A stretch of DNA of 64,000 nucleotides from Maritimibacter harenae (lineage in GTDB: Bacteria > Pseudomonadota > Alphaproteobacteria > Rhodobacterales > Rhodobacteraceae). The notes under the pieces were generated by a model. It had not been told where the DNA came from. It saw nothing but the letters and a program-made list of their open reading frames with translations, and made no database searches. Position 1 is the first letter of the stretch. The number at the start of each line of letters is the position of its first letter. Both the position numbers and the translations under genes were made by a program. Shown here one piece after another: positions 27,173 to 34,999 of the stretch. Location of the stretch: the NCBI RefSeq assembly GCF_009882975.1, contig NZ_WTUX01000022.1, forward strand, positions 70,088 to 134,087, read 5' to 3'.

Positions 27173-28257
27173 TCTGCAGCCTCCTGCATCGCGGCTTCGG
27201 CGGCGTCGCGCCGTATCTTGCGCACCAGTTCCAGCTCGGACTGGAAATCGACGTAGTGCGGTAGCTTGATGTGTTCCAGAAACCCGGTCGCCTGGATGTT
27301 GTCGGAATGTGCGAGGACGAATTCTTCGTCCTGCGCGGGAGCGCCCAGGTTGTCTTCGCCAAGCTCCTCCCACCGAAGCGCCCGATCCACGAGCGCCATG
27401 GAAATCGCCTTGCGCTCGGTCTGGCCGAAGACAAGGCCATAACCCCGGGTGAACTGCGCAGGCTCGGTCCTGGAGCCCGCAAACTGGTTCACCGTTTCGC
27501 ATTCGGAGAGCGTGACTTCTCCGATCTCGATGGCGAACCCGAGTTCGGGAATATCCATCTCGACCGCGACTTTGCCGATGCGCAATTCGCCCACGAAGGG
27601 GTGGTTGCGGCCATAGCCGCGCTGCGTGGAATAGGCCATCGACAGGACGAACCCTTCGTCCCCCCGCGTGAGCGCCTGAAGGCGCAGTGGACGACCCGCC
27701 GGATACTGCATCGGCGCATGGGTCATGTCAGGGGGAGTGGCATCCGATCTCGCCTCGGACTGGATCAGCCCGCCCTTGTTCAGAAACTCAGTGACGCGGG
27801 GCGTGTCGCCGGTCTGCGCCTCGGAGGTCTCGGCCGCTGGGGGAAGCCCCTCGGCCTCCAGCGCGAAATCCAACAAGCGGTGCGTGTAGTCGAAGGTGGG
27901 GCCAAGAACCTGCCCGCCCGGCACGTCCTTGAACGTCGCCGAAATGCGGCGATCACAGGCCATTTTCCCGGTATCGACCGGCTCGGCATGTCCAAGGCGC
28001 GGCAACGTCGTGCGATAGGCACGGATCAGAAAGATCGCTTCGATCAGATCTCCGCGCGCCTGTTTGATCGCAAGGGCCGCGAGGTCCGGGTCATAGAGCG
28101 ACCCTTCGGCCATGACACGGTTCACGGCGAGCGACAGTTGCTCGCGGATTTGCGCGACCGAAAGCTCGGCAACCGAGGTGTCACCCCGCCGTTCTTCGGC
28201 CAGCCAGGTGTGGGCATTGTCGATGGCGCGTTCGCCACCTTTGACGGCGACATACAT
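27169..28257 (-). CDS. phnI: C-P lyase core subunit PhnI
   Basis: A 362-residue subunit that, with PhnG and PhnH, couples phosphonate to the ribose of ATP, releasing adenine. The start MYVAVKGGERAIDNAH and overall length agree with PhnI. It overlaps phnH (TGATG) and phnJ (ATGA), so translation of the series is coupled. Confidence 0.95.
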   Translation of the reverse strand: MYVAVKGGERAIDNAHTWLAEERRGDTSVAELSVAQIREQLSLAVNRVMAEGSLYDPDLAALAIKQARGDLIEAIFLIRAYRTTLPRLGHAEPVDTGKMACDRRISATFKDVPGGQVLGPTFDYTHRLLDFALEAEGLPPAAETSEAQTGDTPRVTEFLNKGGLIQSEARSDATPPDMTHAPMQYPAGRPLRLQALTRGDEGFVLSMAYSTQRGYGRNHPFVGELRIGKVAVEMDIPELGFAIEIGEVTLSECETVNQFAGSRTEPAQFTRGYGLVFGQTERKAISMALVDRALRWEELGEDNLGAPAQDEEFVLAHSDNIQATGFLEHIKLPHYVDFQSELELVRKIRRDAAEAAMQEAAE

Positions 28258-28823
28258 CAGAGGTCCTCCACGATCGTGGTGCGGGGCAACCCGGCGATCT
28301 GTTCGCCTGCGGTGAAAAAGAAATCATGCCCCAGCGGAAAGAGCGCACGATTGGCGCGGAAGGGGTCGGTTTCGGGCAGGCGCATCCGGGCGACCGTTTC
28401 GACCCCCGGCCCCGTCAGCCGGGCGGTCGGCGGCGTGAGCGCCTCGACCTCGACGATGAGCGTTGTCGCCCGATCAGGGTATTCGGGGGTCCCGACAGGA
28501 TAGCCGGTGAGCGGCATCAGCGCGTCCCAAGCGCCCAGCGCGAACATGGCATGCGACGGGCCGACCAACGGCGCACCAATATGGAAGGCGATCCACTGTC
28601 CCAGCGCTTCGCTGTCGTGTCCTGGCGCAAGGTAGATTGGCGTTTCCGCATCACAAAGCGTCAGGAGCAAAGTCGCCGCGGCCTCAGACAGGCCGGGGGC
28701 TTCTGCACCCATGATCCGCTCAACCCGCCCGGGGCGGGCAAGGGCCGAGAGTGCCGCGCGAAACGCATGCGACGATTGAACAGGCGGATTTTCGAACCCG
28801 CCATTCAGAGCGTCATCGAGCAT
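28257..28823 (-). CDS. phnH: C-P lyase core subunit PhnH
   Basis: A 188-residue subunit of the PhnGHIJ core complex. The text SSHAFRAALSALARPGRVE near the start and HDSEALGQWIAFHIGAPL later are typical. The start ATG 28823 shares bases with the phnG stop (TGATG); a TTG one codon earlier is less likely. Confidence 0.93.
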   Translation of the reverse strand: MLDDALNGGFENPPVQSSHAFRAALSALARPGRVERIMGAEAPGLSEAAATLLLTLCDAETPIYLAPGHDSEALGQWIAFHIGAPLVGPSHAMFALGAWDALMPLTGYPVGTPEYPDRATTLIVEVEALTPPTARLTGPGVETVARMRLPETDPFRANRALFPLGHDFFFTAGEQIAGLPRTTIVEDL

Positions 28824-29278
28824 CAATCGTCTCCCCGCACCATCGTGAAAAAGTCGACCTTGGTCGCCGCCGCCTTGGCCGCACGATCCGCTTTAGCCCT
28901 CGTCATCGCGTCTTGCAGCGGGTCGAGCACTTTTGCCCGCAATCCTTCGCCCGCTTTCGTCTGCATCATCGCGTCGATCAGGGCGGCGCGTTCGGCATGG
29001 GCCTTGTCGCGCCCCTGCACATAGGCGTGGCCAACTTCGCCGGTCTCCAATTTCAACGCACAGCGCGTCACGGTCATTTCGCCCAGGTTGAACGGCGCAC
29101 CCGTGCCGCCCATACGCCCGCGCAGCATGACGCCCCCCACTTCGCAAGGCCGAAGCCAAGTGAAACCGGGTTTCGGCTCGACCGTGTCGAAGAGGGCCGC
29201 AAGCTGCGCGGGCGGGGCTTTCGCAAGCAGGCCCATCCAGCCTTTGCGCGCCTCGATGTTCTGGTCCGTCTGGGTCAT
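28823..29278 (-). CDS. phnG: C-P lyase core subunit PhnG
   Basis: 151 residues, the first gene of the C-P lyase operon. Typical parts are the N-terminal RKGWMGLLAKA and the middle FNLGEMTVTRCALKLETG. ATG 29278 is chosen, as the frame upstream covers the regulatory region. The 103-bp gap to the divergent phnF holds a promoter-like pair and a palindromic operator. Confidence 0.93.
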   Translation of the reverse strand: MTQTDQNIEARKGWMGLLAKAPPAQLAALFDTVEPKPGFTWLRPCEVGGVMLRGRMGGTGAPFNLGEMTVTRCALKLETGEVGHAYVQGRDKAHAERAALIDAMMQTKAGEGLRAKVLDPLQDAMTRAKADRAAKAAATKVDFFTMVRGDD

Positions 29279-29297
29279 TAGACACCTTGTCGAGTTA

Positions 29298-29311
29298 TAT
29301 AGACAACTATA
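29298..29311. promoter_or_regulatory. Candidate PhnF operator
   Basis: TATAG (29298-29302) and CTATA (29307-29311) form a perfect inverted repeat with a 4-bp centre, inside TTATATAGACAACTATAC. The TATAGAC core resembles known sites of HutC-type GntR regulators such as PhnF. It lies where phnG transcription would begin, so a bound repressor could block it. Confidence 0.5.
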
Positions 29312-29314
29312 CAA

Positions 29315-29344
29315 ATCATACCGAAGACTGCCGAATAGCAGCAA
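29315..29344 (-). promoter_or_regulatory. Candidate phnG promoter
   Basis: On the minus strand TTGCTG (29344-29339) and TATGAT (29320-29315) are 18 bp apart, with the phnF-type operator just downstream. Further upstream, TTGTTAC and AATTCAC at 29372-29366 and 29361-29355 have the 11-bp spacing of a weak Pho box. Confidence 0.4.
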
Positions 29345-29381
29345 GAAGAGTCTTGTGAATTTTTCGTAACAAGGGGCCGGG

Positions 29382-30092
29382 ATGGCACGCACACCGATCT
29401 GGAAACACATCGCGGGAACGCTCGAGGACGAAATGCGCGAGGGGCTGTATCACGCCGGAGGCAAACTTCCGACCGAGGCCGCACTTGCCGCGCGGTTCGG
29501 CGTGAATCGTCATACGGTGCGCCGCGCCTTGGGCGATCTGGTCGAGCGGGGTCTGGTCTACACACGTCGCGGTTCTGGCGCCTTCGTGGCGCAGGAGGTG
29601 ACCGATTATCCCATCGGCAAACGTGTGCGGTTTCACCAGAACGTCTCGGCGACCGGCAAGCTCGTCGACAAGAAGCGCCTTCGCGTCGAAACCCGCCCCG
29701 CTCGCAACGTCGAGGCAGAGGCCCTGGGCCTCGCTTCCGGCGATCCCGTGGTTGTCTACGAAGGGTTGAGTCGTTCGGGCGGCGCGGTGCTCGCGCATTT
29801 CGAGAGCATCTTTTCGGCCGAGCGACTACCCAGACTTGCCGAGACGTTCCTCACCGAAACGTCCGTCACCAACGCGCTGCGGGCGAACGGCATTCCGGAC
29901 TATCTGCGCGCCCAGACCCGTGTGACGGCGGAACTGGCGGACCCGGCACTCGCACTGCACCTCGGCGTGCGCGAACGGGAGCCGATCCTGCGCACCCGGG
30001 CGATCAACACCACGCCCGACGGGGACCCATTGGAATACGGTGTGACCAGTTTCGCCGGAAGCCGCGTGGCGCTCACCATCGAGAGCGATTAG
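29382..30092 (+). CDS. phnF: GntR/HutC-family regulator PhnF
   Basis: 236 residues: an N-terminal winged helix (about 1-75; LPTEAALAARFGVNRHTVRRAL) and a C-terminal UTRA ligand domain (about 90-230). PhnF represses phn genes in other bacteria. It is divergent from phnG with a palindromic site between them, and convergent with the hexapeptide transferase gene, whose end lies 5 bp away. Confidence 0.93.
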   Translation: MARTPIWKHIAGTLEDEMREGLYHAGGKLPTEAALAARFGVNRHTVRRALGDLVERGLVYTRRGSGAFVAQEVTDYPIGKRVRFHQNVSATGKLVDKKRLRVETRPARNVEAEALGLASGDPVVVYEGLSRSGGAVLAHFESIFSAERLPRLAETFLTETSVTNALRANGIPDYLRAQTRVTAELADPALALHLGVREREPILRTRAINTTPDGDPLEYGVTSFAGSRVALTIESD

Positions 30093-30096
30093 CGCC

Positions 30097-30711
30097 TCAG
30101 GCCTCGTATTTTTCAAGGAAGGCTTCAATCTCCATATGCCGGAAATCGTCCAGCCGGTCGCGCAGCGTGCCGTGATCCCAATCCCACCAGCCCAGCGCCA
30201 TGAGGCGATCCGCGATCTGGCGCGGGAACCTCTCGCGTATCGGTTTTGCAGGCACGCCCGCCACGATGGTGTAGGGATCCACGTCTTTGGTCACCATGCT
30301 TTGTGCCGCGACGACCGCCCCGTGACCGATGGTGACTTCGGGTTTCACCACCGCATTGTGGCCGATCCACGTGTCATGCCCGATAAGGGCCACACGGGAT
30401 GCGCGATGCTCAAAGAAATCCACGTCCGGTTCGGCATCGGCCCAGTAGTCCGCCGAGCGATAGAGAAAATGATGCAGCGACGCGCGGTGCATCGGATGAT
30501 CCGTCGGTCCGATCCGCGTGAAGGCCGCGATATTTGCGAATTTGCCGATCTGCGTGTTGGCGATCTCGGCGTATCGGTCACAATAGGAATAATCGCCGAA
30601 GTGGGAAAAGAGCACGCGGCTCCCCTCGCCGATTTCGACGTAGCGCCCCGTCGTGACCTCGTGCAAGTCGGCGCCCTCGTGGACAAGCGGTTCATGTCTC
30701 AGCTTTGGCAT
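30097..30711 (-). CDS. Hexapeptide-repeat transferase of phosphonate operons
   Basis: 204 residues with a left-handed beta-helix pattern of hexapeptides (IGKFANIAAFTRIG, then VVKPEVTIGHGAVVAAQS) and a His in THPMHR-like text (TDHPMHRAS), as in xenobiotic acetyltransferases. Proteins of this type recur in phn operons and may N-acetylate aminoalkylphosphonates in place of PhnO, but the substrate is unproven. Its ATG is fused to the stop of the short SDR fragment (TGATG), so it is translated with the phnE operon. Confidence 0.82.
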   Translation of the reverse strand: MPKLRHEPLVHEGADLHEVTTGRYVEIGEGSRVLFSHFGDYSYCDRYAEIANTQIGKFANIAAFTRIGPTDHPMHRASLHHFLYRSADYWADAEPDVDFFEHRASRVALIGHDTWIGHNAVVKPEVTIGHGAVVAAQSMVTKDVDPYTIVAGVPAKPIRERFPRQIADRLMALGWWDWDHGTLRDRLDDFRHMEIEAFLEKYEA

Positions 30712-30899
30712 CAGAACGCCCTTTCTCCCCCGGAAAAGCGAAAGAATTTGCCGCTGTCGTCCAGCCGCTCGGCAAGGTCGCAGATCACGCCGCGCTTGGT
30801 CCGGCCATGCCGGATCACCGAATGCCCGCGCTCTTCGGCGGCCCGGGCAAGCACTGCCCCGATGCCGCGGTTCGCGCCCGTGATGAGATACCGCATCAT
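30711..30899 (-). pseudogene. Short-chain dehydrogenase remnant (62 residues)
   Basis: The frame starts like an SDR (RYLITGANRGIGAVLARAA, the TGxxxGIG nucleotide site) but stops after 62 residues, before any catalytic Ser-Tyr-Lys. It is joined without gaps on both sides: its ATG overlaps the phnE2 stop and its TGA overlaps the transferase ATG. A clean internal deletion that kept translation coupling fits. It cannot be an active dehydrogenase. Confidence 0.6.
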
Positions 30900-32215
30900 T
30901 CGCCTTTGATCAGCTTTCTGCGAAGGAAGCCGGAAACGCTGTCCATCGCCATGACCATGAGGACGACGAGCACGATGTAATAGGTGACCTCTTCCCAATC
31001 CTTCTGGGTGATCATGGCTTGCGTCAGGAGAAGCCCGATCCCGCCGCCCGTGATTGCCCCGATGATCGTGGCCGAGCGGGTGTTGGATTCGAAGAAGTAG
31101 AGCACCTGAGACAAAAGCACCGGCGTGATCTGAGGGATGACACCGAAGCGATAGCGATGCGCAACGGCCGCCCCGGTCGAGGACACGCCTTCGATCTGCT
31201 TTTCGTCGACGTTCTCCAAGGCCTCCGAGAACATCTTGCCAAAGGACCCGGTGTCCGTGAGCAGGATCGCCAGCGCCCCGGTCATCGGCCCGGGACCGAA
31301 GGCGCGGGCAAGGATGATCGTCCAGATCAGCCCGTCGATGCCGCGAAACAGGTCGAAGAACCGGCGCAGCGCGAAGCGGACGGGGCCGAGCGGCGTGAAG
31401 TTCTTGGCCGCCAAGAACGCCAGCGGGAGCGAGATCACCGCCGCCCCGAAGGTGCCCAGGAAGGCCATCAGGATCGTTTCGAACAGCGCCCAGACGACCT
31501 GCCCGTGGCTCCACATCTTGTTGTGCCAGAAATCCTCGAGCGAGCCCGCGATGTTGCCGCGCTCCGGATCGATGCGCGGGCCGAACAGGATCTCGCCCGC
31601 CGCGTAGCCGTGATAGGGGCTGTCGAAGGTGAAAAAGAACAGCTCCCAACCGTAGAAGTAGTTGAACACCTCCGTGCGGTTACGGGTGAAGGACACCCGC
31701 CCTTCCGCGGTCGTGATCGCCATGCGGGCACGAGACAGGCTGATCCAGTCGGGGATCGGTTCCTCGAGATTGGTCACCACCTCGCGCCCCTCCATCCGGG
31801 CTTCGATCGTGCCGAAGTCGGGGATTTCCATGCGCAGCGCGGTGTCCGGCAGGAAGGTCACGACCTGCCCGCCGCCCAGGCGGATCGTCGTGGTGTCACC
31901 TGCGATGTCGACCCAGTCCGGTGTCACGCCCTCGGGGTATTCCCCCTTGCGTTCACCCTCGACGGACACGCTGGTCTCCCCGTCGCGGTTGTCGCGCGTC
32001 ACGTGGGTCTTGTAGCTTACCATGTCGCGGGTCAGCGTCTGGGCGTTGTCGATCCGTGCGCGCCCGGCCAGCCCGGGAATGTCGAAGGCGAAGACGATGT
32101 AGACGAGGTAGGCGAGCACCAGCACGGGCACCCCGATCGACAGAAGCTTCTTGCGCGCGAAACGCGTGTCGATGAACCCGCGCAGGTCGGGGTTCGTCGC
32201 GGTCATGGCGGACAT
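30896..32215 (-). CDS. phnE: Phosphonate ABC transporter permease PhnE (second, extended)
   Basis: 439 residues. After one membrane segment (about 25-45) there is a soluble insertion of about 150 residues, then the usual permease core (about 235-435) with the EAA-like loop EGVSSTGAAVAHRYRFGVIPQ. A standard PhnE is about 260-280 residues, so the insertion is the odd part; it should lie in the periplasm. The ATG overlaps the stop of phnE1 (TGATG). ATG 32206 is a possible later start. Confidence 0.9.
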   Translation of the reverse strand: MSAMTATNPDLRGFIDTRFARKKLLSIGVPVLVLAYLVYIVFAFDIPGLAGRARIDNAQTLTRDMVSYKTHVTRDNRDGETSVSVEGERKGEYPEGVTPDWVDIAGDTTTIRLGGGQVVTFLPDTALRMEIPDFGTIEARMEGREVVTNLEEPIPDWISLSRARMAITTAEGRVSFTRNRTEVFNYFYGWELFFFTFDSPYHGYAAGEILFGPRIDPERGNIAGSLEDFWHNKMWSHGQVVWALFETILMAFLGTFGAAVISLPLAFLAAKNFTPLGPVRFALRRFFDLFRGIDGLIWTIILARAFGPGPMTGALAILLTDTGSFGKMFSEALENVDEKQIEGVSSTGAAVAHRYRFGVIPQITPVLLSQVLYFFESNTRSATIIGAITGGGIGLLLTQAMITQKDWEEVTYYIVLVVLMVMAMDSVSGFLRRKLIKGE

Positions 32216-33066
32216 CAGCGGCCTCCTTCATGGACAAGCCGGTTGCGGGCGTGGCTCGACAGCTGGTCGAAGAACACGATGGTGAGGAACAGGAGGATGA
32301 AGATGGCGGCGGCCTCGTCGTATTTGCCCTGCCCCCAAGCCATCGCATTCTTGAGCTCGTAGCCGATGCCGCCCGCGCCCACGAAGCCCAGGATGGCCGA
32401 GGCGCGGATGTTGATCTCGAAACGCAGCAGCGCATAGGAGAGGTAGTTCGGCGCGACCTGCGGGATGATGCCCAGCCACATCCGCTGGCCCCAGCGCGCG
32501 CCGACCGACGACAGCCCCTCGACGGGCTTGAGGTCCGCGTTCTCGTTCACCTCGGAGAAGAGCTTTCCAAGCGCGCCGGAGGTGTGGAAGGCGATGGCGA
32601 TCATCGCGGGCACCGGACCGCCGCCCAGCACGAAAATCAGGATCAGCGCGATGACGATCTCGGGCACCGCGCGCATGATGTCCATCACCCGGCGGAAAAG
32701 CCCGATGAGCCGCGGCCAGCGGGCCAGACCTCGGGTCGACAGAAGCGACAGCACCGTGCCCAGGATCGCGCCCACGAGGGTCGCGACCGCGGCGATGTTG
32801 ATTGTCTCGATCAGCGACGGGAAATAGGTGACGACGTGACCGGGCAGCTGGTCCAGCTTCGGCGCAGTATCGGCCCAGACATCGGCCGGGAAATCGAAGA
32901 CGTTCAGGATCCCGTCCCAGAACCCGCCGGCGTTGCGGCTGTCGGCCAGCATGAAGCCGGATATCATCAGGAGCGCGAAAATCGCCAGCATGATCCCGCC
33001 GTAGAGCCGCTTGCGTGCGACCAGCGCTACGTAGTGCGCGCGGAAATCCAGTTCGACATCGGACAT
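32215..33066 (-). CDS. phnE: Phosphonate ABC transporter permease PhnE (first)
   Basis: 283 residues with about six membrane segments and the cytoplasmic loop EGLSSVGARWGQRMWLGIIPQ that docks on the ATPase. It probably forms a heterodimer with the extended PhnE encoded next. Preceded by phnD with a 67-bp gap. The frame continues upstream to 33180, but ATG 33066 begins the normal protein. Confidence 0.93.
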   Translation of the reverse strand: MSDVELDFRAHYVALVARKRLYGGIMLAIFALLMISGFMLADSRNAGGFWDGILNVFDFPADVWADTAPKLDQLPGHVVTYFPSLIETINIAAVATLVGAILGTVLSLLSTRGLARWPRLIGLFRRVMDIMRAVPEIVIALILIFVLGGGPVPAMIAIAFHTSGALGKLFSEVNENADLKPVEGLSSVGARWGQRMWLGIIPQVAPNYLSYALLRFEINIRASAILGFVGAGGIGYELKNAMAWGQGKYDEAAAIFILLFLTIVFFDQLSSHARNRLVHEGGR

Positions 33067-33133
33067 GGGGGGCCTTTCCGTAATAGAGCCCCGCCGCGTT
33101 GTGCGGCGAGGCTCGAGGCTGCTCAAATCCGGA

Positions 33134-34051
33134 TCACTCGGACTTCGCCTTGCGCGCTTCGATGATCGAGAGATACGCATCGTGCGTGATCGGATCGAAG
33201 CCCAGGCTTTCGCCGGCGGAGATGTTGTAGGTGCAGTCCGGGTCGGCGTCGTAGAGGCCGTCCACGAGCTCGGTCATGGTGGTCTTCACGTCCTGCGGGA
33301 GCGCGGTGCGCAAAACGATCGGGCCTTCGGGGATCGGCTTGGAGCGCCAGATCTCCACCAGGTCGTTCATGTCGACGAGGCCCGCGTCCACGGCCTTGCG
33401 CAGCGCGCCGGAGTTGTAGCCGTCTTCCCAGGCGCCCTGCCCGTCGGCCCAGGTCACGCCGCCGTCGATGTCGCCGTTGTTGACCGCGACGATGGTCTGC
33501 TCGTGACCGCCGGTGAAGCGCACGTCGGCGAAATAGTCGCCCGGCTCCATCGTGATCGCCTCGCCTTCCTGCGGGATCTCGATCGAGGGGATCAGGTAGC
33601 CCGAGGTGGAGTTCGGATCGCCGAAGCCAAAGACCTTGCCTTCCATGTCGGCCAGGGACGTGACGCCCGAGTCCTTCCGGGCGAAGCCGATCGAATGGTA
33701 ACCGTAGGAGCCGTCGAGGTTGATCTTGACCAGCACCGGCTCGACCGCCTCGGGGTCCTGCAGGTAGGTCGCGGCATAGCCCGAGGCACCGAGCCAGGCC
33801 ATGTCGATGGTGCCGCCCAGCAGGCCCTGGATCACGCCGGCGTAGTCGGCCGGGGCGAAAAGCTTGACCGGAACGCCGAGCGCGTCCTCGGCGTAGCTCT
33901 TCAGGCATTCGTGGTTGGCCAGGCGGTCCTGAGCGTTCTCACCGCCCAGGATACCGATGTTGAACTCCTCGATGCCCATGCCGTGGCTTTCGGCGAACGC
34001 GGTGCCGGTAAGAGCCGTGGTCGTGAGCGCGGCTGCGATCAGTTTCTTCAT
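33134..34051 (-). CDS. phnD: Phosphonate-binding periplasmic protein PhnD
   Basis: 305 residues with a signal peptide (KKLIAAALTTTALTGTAFA) and the PhnD/SsuA-type body (VPVKLFAPADYAGVIQGLL, then SYGYHSIGFARKDSG). It delivers phosphonates to PhnC/PhnE. It lies between phnC (71 bp away) and phnE1 (67 bp away). Confidence 0.94.
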   Translation of the reverse strand: MKKLIAAALTTTALTGTAFAESHGMGIEEFNIGILGGENAQDRLANHECLKSYAEDALGVPVKLFAPADYAGVIQGLLGGTIDMAWLGASGYAATYLQDPEAVEPVLVKINLDGSYGYHSIGFARKDSGVTSLADMEGKVFGFGDPNSTSGYLIPSIEIPQEGEAITMEPGDYFADVRFTGGHEQTIVAVNNGDIDGGVTWADGQGAWEDGYNSGALRKAVDAGLVDMNDLVEIWRSKPIPEGPIVLRTALPQDVKTTMTELVDGLYDADPDCTYNISAGESLGFDPITHDAYLSIIEARKAKSE

Positions 34052-34122
34052 CTTTCTCTCCAGTTGGTTGCGCCCGCGGGTGTTCGGTGTGGTGCGGGCA
34101 GATGAAATCTTGTGTCGGTGTC

Positions 34123-34950
34123 TCAGACGGTGACCTTCGCAAGCAGGCGCTCGGCCTCCTCGAGCTGTTCGTGGTCGTCGCGGATCTCGGTCGAGGTCGC
34201 CCCTTCGGAGAAGTCGTCGCCCGCCCCGTAGATGTCGCGTGCGACCCCGGTCGTGAGCTGCCCGGGCGTGCCGTCGAAAACCACCCGCCCGTCGCGCATG
34301 CCGATGATGCGGTCGCAGTAGCGGCGCGCGGTATCGAGCGTGTGGAGGTTGGCGATCACCATGCGCCCGTCTTCCTCGTGGATGCGGCGCAGCGCCTCCA
34401 TCACGGTCTGGGCGTTCATCGGGTCGAGCGAGGCGATGGGCTCATCGGCCAGGATGATCTTGGGGTCCTGCATCAGCGCGCGGGCGATCGCCACGCGCTG
34501 CTGCTGGCCGCCCGAGAGCGCCTCGGCGCGCTTGGCGGCGTGCTCCGCGATCCCGAGGCGTTCGAGAATGTCGATGGCGCGATGAATGTCGTCCCGCGGG
34601 AACAGGTTGAAAAGCGTGGCGACGGTCGAGCGTCGTCCCAGCGTGCCGTGAAGCACGTTCGACACGACGTCCATGCGCGGCACCAGATTGAACTGCTGAA
34701 AGATCATCGCGCAGTCCGACTGCCACGCCCGCCGCTCGTGCCCCTTGAGGTCGAGCACGTTGCGCCCGTTGAACTCCAACACCCCCGAGGTCGCGTCGGT
34801 CAGGCGGTTCATCATGCGCAGGAACGTCGACTTGCCCGCCCCCGAACGCCCGATGATTCCGATCATCATGGGCTGGTCGACGGTAAAGGTGGCGTCGTCC
34901 ACGGCCACGTTCTGACCGAAGGTCTTGGTCAGGTTATTGACGGCAAGCAT
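34123..34950 (-). CDS. phnC: Phosphonate ABC transporter ATPase PhnC
   Basis: 275 residues with Walker [10 protein letters not shown] near residue 36, signature LSGGQQQR and Walker [12 protein letters not shown], and a C-terminal acidic tail. First gene of phnC-phnD-phnE1-phnE2. The ribosome site GGGGGAC can pair with CCCCC 9 bases upstream, and a three-unit Pho box ends 53 bp before the ATG. Confidence 0.95.
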   Translation of the reverse strand: MLAVNNLTKTFGQNVAVDDATFTVDQPMMIGIIGRSGAGKSTFLRMMNRLTDATSGVLEFNGRNVLDLKGHERRAWQSDCAMIFQQFNLVPRMDVVSNVLHGTLGRRSTVATLFNLFPRDDIHRAIDILERLGIAEHAAKRAEALSGGQQQRVAIARALMQDPKIILADEPIASLDPMNAQTVMEALRRIHEEDGRMVIANLHTLDTARRYCDRIIGMRDGRVVFDGTPGQLTTGVARDIYGAGDDFSEGATSTEIRDDHEQLEEAERLLAKVTV

Positions 34951-34956
34951 GTAAGT

Positions 34957-34975
34957 CCCCCGAGTTGACTGGGGG
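34957..34975 (-). promoter_or_regulatory. Hairpin that may hide the phnC ribosome site
   Basis: On the transcript CCCCC (34975-34971), a 9-base loop and GGGGG (34961-34957) can pair; the G run is the Shine-Dalgarno of phnC. The stem is short but all GC. Control of translation is inference. Confidence 0.35.
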
Positions 34976-34999
34976 TCTTAAACGTCGAGTCCTTTACCG

